The notes beneath the pieces are model-generated. The model was given only the letters and a program-made list of their open reading frames with translations, was not told the DNA's origin and ran no database searches. Of a stretch of 64,000 bases of DNA, positions 52,917 to 61,266 are shown piece by piece. The stretch lies in the NCBI GenBank assembly GCA_035318745.1, contig DATHEA010000021.1:124001-188000 (forward strand), in the 5' to 3' direction. A program made the position numbers and the translations under genes. This DNA is from VRUE01 sp035318745. GTDB taxonomy: Bacteria > Actinomycetota > Thermoleophilia > Solirubrobacterales > 70-9. The first letter of the stretch is position 1; every line of letters starts with the position of its first letter.

Positions 52917-54212
52917 TCAGCGAGCGGAGAGCGCAGCGAGGTCCGCCTCAAAGCCCGGATAGCTGACCGCGGCGGCGCCCATTCCAGCGACCTCGACGCC
53001 CTCGCGCGAGGCGAGACCGGCGATCGCGCCGAGCATCGCGATCCGGTGGTCTCCATGGGAATCGATCGCACCGCCACGCAGCCCCCCTCCGCCTTGGACC
53101 TGCATCCCGTCCTCGCTCGTCTGCACGTTTGCGCCAAGCGCCCGCAGCGCATCGCTGACGGTTGCGATCCGGTCGCTCTCCTTGCGGCGCAGCTCGGCGG
53201 CATCGCGGATCGTCGTCTCGCCCTCGGCGAAGCAGGCGGCCAGCGCCACCAGGGGCAGCTCGTCGATCGCCAGTGGGATGTCGGCGCCGCCAACGTCGGC
53301 CCCCCGCAGTTGCGAGGGACGGATACGGAGTCGTCCACTCGGCTCGCCACCGCGCTCGCCCTCGGGCTCGACCTCGAGCTCGGCGCCCATCCGCCCGAGG
53401 ATCGAGAGCAATCCGGTGCGGGTCGGGTTGAGGCCGACCCCGGCGAGAGTGACCTCGCTGCCGGGGACGAGCAGCGCCGCGACGATGAAGAAGGCGGCGG
53501 AGGAGAAGTCGGCCGGAACGGCGATCTCACCCGGTTCGAGGCGCGTCGCCGGACGCACGGTGACGGCGCCCTCGCCGCGCTCGATCTCGGCCCCTGCAGC
53601 GGCAAGCATCCGCTCGCTGTGGTCGCGACTTGGCAGCGGCTCGACGATTCGGGTCTCGCCGTCGGCCAGCAGGCCGGCGAAGAGCAGGCAGGACTTGACC
53701 TGGGCGCTGGCGACGGGCATCTCGTATTCGATGCCGTGGAGCGGAGCGCCTTCGACCGTAACCGGGGCGAAGCGACCCTCGCGACAGCTCAGCCGAGCCC
53801 CCATGACAGCCAGCGGCGCCGCGATCCGGTCGACCGGGCGGCGGCGGATCGAGTCGTCGCCGTCAAGCGTCCAGGCCCCCGTCTCCTGCCCCGCGAGCCA
53901 GCCCGGCAGCAGGCGCAGCAGGGTGCCGGCGTTGCCGACGTCGATCGTGGCCGGAGCGGCCGCTTGCAGGCCGACGCCATGCACGCGCAGCCGCGGCTCG
54001 ATCGTGTCCCCACCCATCCCCTCGACCTCGGCGCCGAGCGCTCTCACCGCGTCCAGGGTCGAGCGCGTGTCGGCGGCATCCAGGTAGCCCTCGACCGTCG
54101 TCTCCCCCTCGCCCATCGCGGCGATCAGCGCCGCCCGGTGCGAAACCGACTTGTCGGGTGGGGGTCTGAGGCTGCCGCTGAGCGGGCCCGACGGGTCGAA
54201 GCGGGCTGACAA
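52917..54212 (-). CDS. aroA: 3-phosphoshikimate 1-carboxyvinyltransferase (EPSP synthase)
   Basis: 431 residues from TTG 54212, five bases after the tyrA stop; the earlier frame lies in tyrA. Signatures: PPPDKSVSHRAALIAAM, DVGNAGTLLRLLPG and ELRRKESDRIATV. It makes EPSP in the shikimate pathway. Follows tyrA and precedes cmk. Confidence 0.96.
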   Translation of the reverse strand: MSARFDPSGPLSGSLRPPPDKSVSHRAALIAAMGEGETTVEGYLDAADTRSTLDAVRALGAEVEGMGGDTIEPRLRVHGVGLQAAAPATIDVGNAGTLLRLLPGWLAGQETGAWTLDGDDSIRRRPVDRIAAPLAVMGARLSCREGRFAPVTVEGAPLHGIEYEMPVASAQVKSCLLFAGLLADGETRIVEPLPSRDHSERMLAAAGAEIERGEGAVTVRPATRLEPGEIAVPADFSSAAFFIVAALLVPGSEVTLAGVGLNPTRTGLLSILGRMGAELEVEPEGERGGEPSGRLRIRPSQLRGADVGGADIPLAIDELPLVALAACFAEGETTIRDAAELRRKESDRIATVSDALRALGANVQTSEDGMQVQGGGGLRGGAIDSHGDHRIAMLGAIAGLASREGVEVAGMGAAAVSYPGFEADLAALSAR

Positions 54213-54217
54213 GGTCG

Positions 54218-55300
54218 CTAGTCCCCGACGAGCACGGTCGCGCCGTGGCCCAGCTCGCGGACCAGCCCCGCGGCACGCTCGGCCTGCTGCTCGCCGGCCA
54301 CCCATAGCGAGATCGCGCCGGATTTCATGTCGGTTGCGGGGTGCAGCGCCATGTCCTCGATGTTCACCCCGGCCTCGCCCAGCGCCAGCGCCAGCTCGGC
54401 CACGGTGCCGGGACGATTGGCGACGACGACCCGCAGCTCATGCAGCGCACCGCCCTCCAGAGCTGCCTCGAGCAGACTGCGCCGATCGGCGCCGGCCGCC
54501 GCGTGCCAGGCGGCGACAGCGTCCGCCTCGCCTGCGTCGATCAGCTCCCGCGCCTCGCCGAGACGGGTGATTGCGTCGTCGATCGCCGCCGTGACCGCAT
54601 CGCTATTCCCGCTGAAGATGTCGCCCCAGATCGAGGGGTTCGAGCCGGCCACTCGGGTCGCGTCGCGGAAGCTCGGCCCCACCTCGGGCAGCCGCTCGGA
54701 GTCGCGGGTCAGCTCCGCCGCCGCCTGGGTGGCGAGGACGTTGGCGAGGATGTGAGGCAGATGGCTCACCGTCGCCATCAGCCGGTCGTGCGCCGCGGCG
54801 TCGATCGCCTGCGGGCGGGCGCCGAGCCCGGCGATCGTCCGCTGGAGGCGGTCGTAGAGGATGCCGCTGGAGTTCTCTGTGGGCGTCAGGTACCAGCGGG
54901 CGCCCTCGAAGAGATCGGCACGCGCGTTCGCCACACCGGCGGTCTCGGCGCCGGCCAGTGGGTGCCCGCCGATGAAGCGCTCGTCCTCGCCGAGCGCGGC
55001 GACGAGCCGGCGCTTGGTCGAGCCGGCGTCGGTGACGACCGTGTCCTCGTCGCTGGCCTCGAGCGCAGCGGCAACCAGATCCGGCAGGACCGAGACCGGC
55101 CCAGCGCAGAAGACGACCTCGGCCCCGGCACATGCCTCCGCAATCGAAGCCGCCGGCTCGTCGATCGCGCCCAGCTCGATCGCCCGATCCAGGCTGGGGC
55201 GGTTCGGCCCCCAACCGGCGACTTCGCTGCCGAGCCGCTCCCTCGCGGCGAGCCCGATCGAGCCTCCGATCAGGCCCACCCCGAGGACGGCCGTCCGCAT
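54218..55300 (-). CDS. tyrA: Prephenate dehydrogenase with ACT domain
   Basis: 360 residues. NAD-binding VLGVGLIGGSIGLAAR at the N-terminus, then the helical dimer domain with DAGSTKRR and GGHPLAGAE, and a C-terminal ACT-like regulatory domain (ELRVVVANRPGTVAELALALGEAGVNIEDM) for feedback control, probably by tyrosine. Overlaps the DAHP synthase stop by one base. Confidence 0.94.
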   Translation of the reverse strand: MRTAVLGVGLIGGSIGLAARERLGSEVAGWGPNRPSLDRAIELGAIDEPAASIAEACAGAEVVFCAGPVSVLPDLVAAALEASDEDTVVTDAGSTKRRLVAALGEDERFIGGHPLAGAETAGVANARADLFEGARWYLTPTENSSGILYDRLQRTIAGLGARPQAIDAAAHDRLMATVSHLPHILANVLATQAAAELTRDSERLPEVGPSFRDATRVAGSNPSIWGDIFSGNSDAVTAAIDDAITRLGEARELIDAGEADAVAAWHAAAGADRRSLLEAALEGGALHELRVVVANRPGTVAELALALGEAGVNIEDMALHPATDMKSGAISLWVAGEQQAERAAGLVRELGHGATVLVGD

Positions 55301-56379
55301 CAGCCGCGCCGCGCCCTGACCGCTGCCGCCAGGCCCTCCAGCGCCGTGACCGTGTGATCCCAGTCGATACAGGGATCGGTGATCGACTGCCCGTAGGTGA
55401 GCGACTCGCCGTCGCCGAGGTCCTGGCGACCCTCGACCAGGAAGGACTCGAGCATGACGCCGACGATCGCCGCGTTGCCGGCGGCGACCTGGTCGCCGAT
55501 TTGACCCACCGCCAGCACCTGCTTATCTGGATCCTTGGCGCTGTTGTCGTGCGAGGCGTCGATCACGAGCCGCTCGGTGAGGCTGGCGCCCGAGAGCATC
55601 TCCAGCGCCGCGCCAACGCCTTCGGGGTCGCAGTTGGGACCGCCGCGGCCGCCACGCAGGATGACGTGGCCGTCCGGGTTGCCGGCAGTGTGGAGGATCG
55701 CCGGCCGTCCGGCATCGTCGATGCCGGCGAAGGCGTGGGATGCCGCCGCGGCGCGCACCGCGTCGACCGCGACCTGCACGTTGCCGTCGGTGCGGTTCTT
55801 GAAGCCGATCGGCATCGAGAGGCCGGAGCCGAGCTGGCGGTGGATCTGGCTCTCCGTCGTGCGGGCGCCGATCGCCCCCCAGGCGACGGTGTCGGAGATG
55901 TACTGCGGCGTGATCGGGTCGAGGAACTCGCAGCCGATCGGCAGGCCGAGGTCGAGCACCTGCAGCAGCAGGGTGCGCGCCATGCGCAGACCGGCGTTGA
56001 CGTCGCAGGAGCCGTCGAGGTAGGGATCGTTGATCAGTCCCTTCCAGCCGGTCGTCGTCCGTGGCTTCTCGAAGTAGACGCGCATCGCCACCAGCAGGTC
56101 GTCGCTCAGCTCCGCAGCCAGCTCGGCGAGACGACTGCCGTACTCGAGTGCCGCCTCGACGTCGTGGACGCTGCAGGGGCCGACCACGACCAACAACCGG
56201 TCGTCGACTCTTTCGAGCACGTTCTCGACGTCCTTGCGCCCCTTCACCACGACCCGCTCGCGCCCGTCGCCAAGCGGCAGGTCGCCGAGCAGGGCCTCCG
56301 GCGGAACCAGCTCGACGACCCGCTCGATCCGCTGGTCGCGAACCCGGTCCCGTGCCTCCTGCCGCATTCCTATGATCAT
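55300..56379 (-). CDS. aroF: DAHP synthase, AroG/F/H type
   Basis: 359 residues from ATG 56379, preceded by GAGAAAGG; GTG 56400 is an alternative. Type I-alpha signatures: LLVVVGPCSVHDVEAA, MRVYFEKPRTTTGWKGLINDP and GFKNRTDGNVQVAVDA, HVILRGGRGGPNCD. It makes DAHP, the first step of aromatic synthesis. First gene before tyrA-aroA-cmk-der. An inverted repeat lies in its leader. Confidence 0.95.
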   Translation of the reverse strand: MIIGMRQEARDRVRDQRIERVVELVPPEALLGDLPLGDGRERVVVKGRKDVENVLERVDDRLLVVVGPCSVHDVEAALEYGSRLAELAAELSDDLLVAMRVYFEKPRTTTGWKGLINDPYLDGSCDVNAGLRMARTLLLQVLDLGLPIGCEFLDPITPQYISDTVAWGAIGARTTESQIHRQLGSGLSMPIGFKNRTDGNVQVAVDAVRAAAASHAFAGIDDAGRPAILHTAGNPDGHVILRGGRGGPNCDPEGVGAALEMLSGASLTERLVIDASHDNSAKDPDKQVLAVGQIGDQVAAGNAAIVGVMLESFLVEGRQDLGDGESLTYGQSITDPCIDWDHTVTALEGLAAAVRARRG

Positions 56380-56421
56380 CTCTCCGTCGCCTTTCTCCAC
56401 CTTCGGGACTCTACTTTCGAT

Positions 56422-56461
56422 GCGGGTTTCGCCATGCGAGCGCGGGCATCGCGAAACTCGC
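56422..56461. promoter_or_regulatory. Inverted repeat in the DAHP synthase leader
   Basis: Arms 56422-56437 and 56446-56461 pair at 14 of 16 positions around an 8-nt loop, 43-82 nt upstream of ATG 56379. The gap (56401-56664) also has CCGGCC/GGCCGG and the hairpin GCGGC-ACGAA-GCCGC near 56505-56521. It could be an attenuator or operator for the aromatic cluster. No leader peptide rich in aromatic residues was found. Confidence 0.45.
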
Positions 56462-56664
56462 GAACCAAATTCCTTGGCGGCGCCCGGCCAAACGCTCTAT
56501 GGAAGCGGCACGAAGCCGCCAGGCCGGACGCCTAGCTAAATCGCCAGGTATAGAAAGGACGGACAGGGGCAACCGCAGCGCGCCTCGCGCACATGTTGCT
56601 CGCGGTGTCGCCTGTTCGCTTCACTTCCCTTGAGTTTGTAGCAGGCGCGACGGGATTAGTCGAA

Positions 56665-57585
56665 TCAGAGCTCGGCAAGCAGCGCCTGCACCTCACGATG
56701 CCTGCTCCCGTCCTGCTCGATGCCCTTCACCGGGTCATTCAGCTGGTGCTTCAGGACCTTCCTCAACTCCCTGCGCTGATTCCCGGACATCAGCGGCACA
56801 TGGTCCCTTGCTGCTGCGAGGGCGTGATATTGCTCGAAGGCCGAGCGGGAATTCGCGATCGCGTCGAGCAGCTGCGCGAATACCGAGATATCTGGAGACA
56901 CCTGTAGCGAAGCGATTGCCATCAGCCGCAGACCCACTCGATCGGAGGCGAAGAAATTGCGGATTTCATCACCGCTGAGCTGGGCTGCTTTGGCCGCAGC
57001 TCGTGCCTCCGCGAGAAGGGAGTTCATCTGAAAGGTGCGTTCCGGGCCTGGATCCATCTCGGCGCGGAGCTGCTCGTATTCCCTGCCGTACTGCTGCAGC
57101 ACCTCCTTTGGATCGCCGGGCTCCGGCTCGGCTGCCACCAGCTGGCTTTCGAGGTCATCCCTGGCCCTGCGTGCAGCATGTCGCTCTTCAGGCTTCTCCG
57201 CGGCAACCATGTCAAATGCCGCAATGACCGAAGGGAGCGCCTCGCGCTTGGCGTCCGGAGAGAGATCCTTCAAAAGCCCCAGTAAGCCCGAGGTGGTCGC
57301 CTCGCCAGCCGCGGTCTTGAAGTTGACACCGGTCATCGCAATGACCCTGATCAGCCCAGGGAGCCACATCAACGAGAGAAGCAGGACGGTGGTGCTCGAT
57401 ATCTGGAAGCCGATCGTCCAGCCACTGCCCCCTTCATGCGAAACATCAAATGCGCTCACGACCACCGCCACCACAACCACCAAGGCCCAGGGTCGAGAGA
57501 TCTTCAACGCCTCAGCAAGCAGCACCCTCGCCTGCTCCAAGGTTTCCGCTGGCACACCCCGCTGAGACTGGCTTTCCCCCGACAT
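56665..57585 (-). CDS. Unrecognised two-helix membrane protein
   Basis: 306 residues. Two transmembrane helices near the N-terminus (PWALVVVVAVVVSAFDV and TVLLLSLMWLPGLIRVIAMTG), then about 220 residues of charged, mainly helical cytoplasmic sequence. No known motif. Base composition is somewhat lower in GC than neighbours, and it splits hisC from the DAHP synthase in an otherwise coherent aromatic cluster, suggesting a late insertion. Possibly a signalling or stress protein. Confidence 0.6.
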   Translation of the reverse strand: MSGESQSQRGVPAETLEQARVLLAEALKISRPWALVVVVAVVVSAFDVSHEGGSGWTIGFQISSTTVLLLSLMWLPGLIRVIAMTGVNFKTAAGEATTSGLLGLLKDLSPDAKREALPSVIAAFDMVAAEKPEERHAARRARDDLESQLVAAEPEPGDPKEVLQQYGREYEQLRAEMDPGPERTFQMNSLLAEARAAAKAAQLSGDEIRNFFASDRVGLRLMAIASLQVSPDISVFAQLLDAIANSRSAFEQYHALAAARDHVPLMSGNQRRELRKVLKHQLNDPVKGIEQDGSRHREVQALLAEL

Positions 57586-57658
57586 CTACCGTGAGCCTAT
57601 CCGCTGTCTGCAGTAAACAGCAGAATCTGAGCAGACGGGAGTAAAATCGAGCGGCTGC

Positions 57659-58759
57659 TCAAGTCGTGACGAGCATCGCACCCAACACCGCTAGAAAGCG
57701 GTCGTTCTCGGCCGGCGTGCCGTAGCTGACCCGGATGTGGCCCGGGTCGCCAAGTGGGGTGCCGGGGCGGACCGCTATCGACTGCTCGGCCAGGCTGGCG
57801 ACGATGTCTTTCTCGTCGGCATCGCCAAGGTCGATCCAGGAGAAGTTGGTCTGGGTCTCGGCCGTGCTCAAACCAAGCTCGTGCAAGCCCGCCTCGACGC
57901 GGACGCGCTCGACCAGGGTGCGCTCGACCCGCTGCTCGACGTCGTCCTGGTGCAGGATCGCCTCGGCCCCCGCAGCCTGGGCGAGGGCGTTGACGCTGAA
58001 TGGCTGCCGCACCGCGTCGACCGCGGCGCGGAACTTGGCCGAGCCGAGGCCGAAGCCGACCCTCAGGCCTGCGAGGCCGTAGACCTTGCTGAAGGTGCGC
58101 AGGACGACCAGATTGGGAAAGTCGGCGAGCAGGTCGACGGTGGAGTCGGGATCGTCGACCGCCTGGAACTCGATGTAGGCCTCGTCGAGGACGATCGTGA
58201 CGTGTGCCGGGACGCGCTCGCAGAAGGCCGCGACCTGCGGCGCAGGCAGGTGGGTGCCGGTCGGGTTGTTCGGGTTGCAGACGATCGCAAGCTGGGTCGC
58301 GGCGGTGACCTCGGCGGCCATCGCGTCGAGGTCGTGGACCTCGCCCGCCGCAAGCGGCACGCGGATCTCGCACGCACCGGTCAGCGCCGCCAAGTGCGGG
58401 TACATCGAGAAGGACGGCCAGGCGAAGAGGATCTCGGCGCCAGGCTCGCAGAGCGCCTCGGCGGCGGCGAGCAGGATCTCGCAGGAGCCGTTGCCGACGG
58501 CGACCCGGCCGGGCTCGGTCTCGTAGCGATCGGCGATGCGACCGCGCAGCAGGGTCGCTTCGGGGTCGGGGTAGCGGTTCATCGCAGCCGCCGCCTCGCG
58601 TATCGCCTCGACCACCTTCGGGTGCGGCGGGACGGGTGACTCGTTCGAGGCGAGCTGGGCGATGCCGCCGGCGGCGATCGCCTCGGGTGCCTGTCCGGTC
58701 GGTACGCCGGCCTGGTAGCCCGGGATACGGGCCAGCTTCTCCGCGAAGGTGACGGTCAT
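57659..58759 (-). CDS. hisC: Histidinol-phosphate/aromatic aminotransferase
   Basis: 366 residues, fold-type I PLP enzyme: LASNESPVPPHPKVVEAI, ALCEPGAEILFAWPSF, CNPNNPTGTHL, VLDEAYIEF and the Schiff-base Lys in RTFSKVYGLAGLRVGF. Between aroH and the DAHP synthase/tyrA block it may act on aromatic keto acids as well as histidinol phosphate; sequence alone does not separate these. Confidence 0.92.
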   Translation of the reverse strand: MTVTFAEKLARIPGYQAGVPTGQAPEAIAAGGIAQLASNESPVPPHPKVVEAIREAAAAMNRYPDPEATLLRGRIADRYETEPGRVAVGNGSCEILLAAAEALCEPGAEILFAWPSFSMYPHLAALTGACEIRVPLAAGEVHDLDAMAAEVTAATQLAIVCNPNNPTGTHLPAPQVAAFCERVPAHVTIVLDEAYIEFQAVDDPDSTVDLLADFPNLVVLRTFSKVYGLAGLRVGFGLGSAKFRAAVDAVRQPFSVNALAQAAGAEAILHQDDVEQRVERTLVERVRVEAGLHELGLSTAETQTNFSWIDLGDADEKDIVASLAEQSIAVRPGTPLGDPGHIRVSYGTPAENDRFLAVLGAMLVTT

Positions 58760-58795
58760 GCGCCCATTGTGGCCTACGTCGTCGCTGCCCGGCAG

Positions 58796-59185
58796 TTACT
58801 GGGCGGCGTGGAGATCGGAGCGCAGCTCCTGGGTAGCGCCGAGGTACGCGTGCGCTGTCTCATGGCCGGTCGGCGCGTAGTAGTGCACCATCGCACGGAT
58901 CACCCGCGGCATCGAGCCCGGCACAGGGATCTCGCGGCAGCAGAGCAGCGGCACCTCCTCCAGCCCGAGGTTGCGTGCGGCGACCGCCGGGAACTCGGCA
59001 TCGAGGTCGTCGGTGGTGGTGAACAGACAGCTGACGATCGCCTCGGGTGCCAGCTCGTTGCGATCGAGCAGCTCCCGCACCAGCGCGGTCGTAGCCACCA
59101 CGATCGCCTCGGGCTCGTTGGCAGCCGCCTGCACCGCGCCGCGTACGGCGAAGAGCCGTTCCTGTTTCCCTGAGTTCGTGCTCAC
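58796..59185 (-). CDS. aroH: Chorismate mutase, AroH class
   Basis: 129 residues from GTG 59185, overlapping the rluB stop (GTGA). AroH-type sequence: LFAVRGAVQAAANEPEAIV at the start and PGSMPRVIRAMVHYY near the end, a trimeric small mutase unlike AroQ. It converts chorismate to prephenate, feeding tyrA downstream. Confidence 0.93.
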   Translation of the reverse strand: MSTNSGKQERLFAVRGAVQAAANEPEAIVVATTALVRELLDRNELAPEAIVSCLFTTTDDLDAEFPAVAARNLGLEEVPLLCCREIPVPGSMPRVIRAMVHYYAPTGHETAHAYLGATQELRSDLHAAQ

Positions 59186-59877
59186 GTCTCGGCATCTTCC
59201 CAAAGCGAGGCAACTTCGGCCTCGGAAAGGCGCCGTGCCTCGCCCGTAGGCAGAGCACCGAGCCCCACAGGCCCGAAGCGGACTCGCCGCAGCGCCACGA
59301 CGTCATTGCCAACCGCTTCCGCCATGCGGCGGACCTGGCGGTTGCGGCCCTCGCGCAGGACGATCTCGATCTCGCGCTCGCCCAGGCGACGCACCTCAGC
59401 CGGTGCCGTCGGCCCGTCCTCCAGCTGGACTCCGCTCGCGAGGCGCCGCAGATCGCCCTCCGCGGGCGGGCGGCGCAGCTGCACGCGGTAGGCCTTACGC
59501 ACTTCGTAGCGAGGATGCGTCAGCCGGTTGGCCAGCGCGCCGTCGTTGGTGAGTAGCAGCAACCCGGTCGAATCGGCGTCGAGGCGGCCGACCGGGTAGA
59601 GCCGGGCCCGCGAGTCGACCAGCTCGACTACCGCAGTCCTGCTGCCCGGCTCGCGCGCGGTCGAGACCACGCCGGCGGGCTTGTTGACCGCCCAAACCTC
59701 CCGCGCCTCAGCTCCGACCAGACTGCCGTCGACCCGAACCTCATTCCCCTCCCCCACATCCCAAGCCGGATCCCGCACAACCTCACCATCCACCGTCACG
59801 CGCCCCGCAGCCACGATCACCTCAGCTTTCCGCCGCGAAGCGACTCCCCCGTGCGCGAGGAACTTCGCCAGCCTCAC
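59182..59877 (-). CDS. rluB: 23S rRNA pseudouridine synthase (RluB/RsuA family)
   Basis: 231 residues. N-terminal S4 domain (MRLAKFLAHGGVASRRKAEVI) and the catalytic PVGRLDADSTGLLLLTNDGALANRLTHP with the conserved Asp. C-terminal GRNRQVRRMAEAVG. It isomerises a uridine in 23S rRNA. Downstream of scpB as in many bacteria. Confidence 0.94.
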   Translation of the reverse strand: MRLAKFLAHGGVASRRKAEVIVAAGRVTVDGEVVRDPAWDVGEGNEVRVDGSLVGAEAREVWAVNKPAGVVSTAREPGSRTAVVELVDSRARLYPVGRLDADSTGLLLLTNDGALANRLTHPRYEVRKAYRVQLRRPPAEGDLRRLASGVQLEDGPTAPAEVRRLGEREIEIVLREGRNRQVRRMAEAVGNDVVALRRVRFGPVGLGALPTGEARRLSEAEVASLWEDAET

Positions 59878-59882
59878 GACAT

Positions 59883-59952
59883 GGAAGGGTCGGGGGAGGT
59901 CCCGGCGCAGCCTCCCGCTGTTCGCTGCGGCGGGGCCTCCCCCGACCCTTCC
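59883..59952. repeat. Long dyad between scpB and rluB
   Basis: Perfect 17-bp arms 59883-59899/59936-59952, then CCCG/CGGG and CGCAGC (59906-59911)/GCTGCG (59924-59929) make a nearly continuous 70-nt hairpin. It starts 8 nt after the scpB stop and ends 6 nt before the rluB ATG. The left arm shares GGGTCGGGGG with element B copy 1 but the core differs. Possible tail-less terminator, processing site or a fourth mobile family. Confidence 0.65.
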
Positions 59953-59959
59953 CCCAGGC

Positions 59960-60532
59960 TCACGGCTCGGCCCGCTGTTCCCCAGCCTTCAAGAGTCGCT
60001 CGCGCAGCTCGCGCTCGTCCTCGGGGGTCGGGTCGAACTGCGAGGGATCGGGCAGCCGGTCGAGGCCGGTGAGGCCGAAGAGTCGTTCGAACAGCTCCGT
60101 CGTCTTGAACAGCGCAGCACCGAACTGTGAGCGGCCGGACTCCTCGATCAGGCCGCGCTCGGCCAGCGTCTGCACCGCCGACTCCGAGGAGACGCCACGG
60201 ATCCGCGCCACCTCCGGCCGCGAGACCGGCTGCAGGTAGGCGACGATCGCCAGAGTCTCCGACTGCGCCTGGGTCAGCGGTGGCGTCCGCGGTTTGGCCA
60301 GCAGCCGCCGAGCCGCGTCCTCGCTGGATGGGTCGCTTGCCAGGGCAAAGCCACCGGAGACCTCGCGCAGGACGACGCCGCGCTGCCCCTCGGCGAGATC
60401 CTCGCGCAGCAGATCGATCGCCTCGGCGACCTGGCCCTCGGTCGCCTCGGTCGCCTCGACCAGATCGGCGACCGCGACCGCTTCCGGCGAGAGGAAGAGC
60501 AGCGCCTCGATCGTGCGGCTCAGATCGCTCAT
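59960..60532 (-). CDS. scpB: Segregation and condensation protein ScpB
   Basis: 190 residues. Two winged-helix domains: SRTIEALLFLSPEAVAVADL, and ETLAIVAYLQPVSRPEVARIRGVSSESAVQTL, then GAALFKTTELFERLFGL. Partner of ScpA and SMC in chromosome segregation. Overlaps scpA by 4 nt. Confidence 0.94.
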   Translation of the reverse strand: MSDLSRTIEALLFLSPEAVAVADLVEATEATEGQVAEAIDLLREDLAEGQRGVVLREVSGGFALASDPSSEDAARRLLAKPRTPPLTQAQSETLAIVAYLQPVSRPEVARIRGVSSESAVQTLAERGLIEESGRSQFGAALFKTTELFERLFGLTGLDRLPDPSQFDPTPEDERELRERLLKAGEQRAEP

Positions 60533-61263
60533 GCCGTTTCCGCCTCCTGTCTGCGGATCTCGATCGGACCGAGGGGCTCGCCCTGCTGCCAGGTGACCTC
60601 GCCCTTGCGGTAGAGCTCGAGCAGGGCGAACAGGGTCACCGCCTGCGTCAGCCGGTCCTCACCGCCGAACTGCTCGTCGAAGTCGATGCTGGTGCGGCCG
60701 GCGAGCGCGTCGCGCAGGGCGCGCAGTCGCCGCTCGAGCGAGACCGTCGGGCGGATATGGCTGACGTCGACCGGTGGCGGTATGGCCAGCAGGTCGCCGA
60801 GGGCCGCACCGAGCCGCTCGGGGTCATACGCGGCGACCGCGGCGTCGACGGCGACGCGGCGCAGGCTCGGTGGCAGCGGCGCCGAGCGGTAGAGGTAGCC
60901 GCGCGCCGCCTCGAAGCTCTCGGAGAGCGTCGTCGCGGCGGCGCGGTAGCGGCGGTACTCGAGCAGCCGTGCCAGCAGCTCCTCGACTGCCTCCTCAGGC
61001 CCCAGCTCCTCCAGCTCCGGGTCCGCCCCCGGCAACAGCAGCCGCGACTTCAACTCCAGCAGCGAAGCGATCAGGACGAGGAACTCGGTCGCCACCTCCA
61101 GCTCCAGCTCGCCCTCGCGCTCGAGGTGCTCGATGTAAGCGACGACGACCTCGGCCAGCTCGACCTCGAGCAGGTCGACCTCCTCGCGCAGCAGGACCGC
61201 GATCAGCAGATCGAACGGCCCGGCGAAGACGTCGAGCTCCAGATCGAGGTCGGCGACGGCCAT
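60529..61263 (-). CDS. scpA: Segregation and condensation protein ScpA
   Basis: 244 residues: FAGPFDLLIAVLLREEVDLLEVELAEVV (kleisin N-terminal SMC-binding helix) and FLVLIASLLELKSRLLLPG, with a C-terminal winged helix. It bridges SMC heads. Its presence shows the condensin complex is kept although SMC here is short. Three nt after trpS. Confidence 0.94.
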   Translation of the reverse strand: MAVADLDLELDVFAGPFDLLIAVLLREEVDLLEVELAEVVVAYIEHLEREGELELEVATEFLVLIASLLELKSRLLLPGADPELEELGPEEAVEELLARLLEYRRYRAAATTLSESFEAARGYLYRSAPLPPSLRRVAVDAAVAAYDPERLGAALGDLLAIPPPVDVSHIRPTVSLERRLRALRDALAGRTSIDFDEQFGGEDRLTQAVTLFALLELYRKGEVTWQQGEPLGPIEIRRQEAETA

Positions 61264-61266
61264 CGC

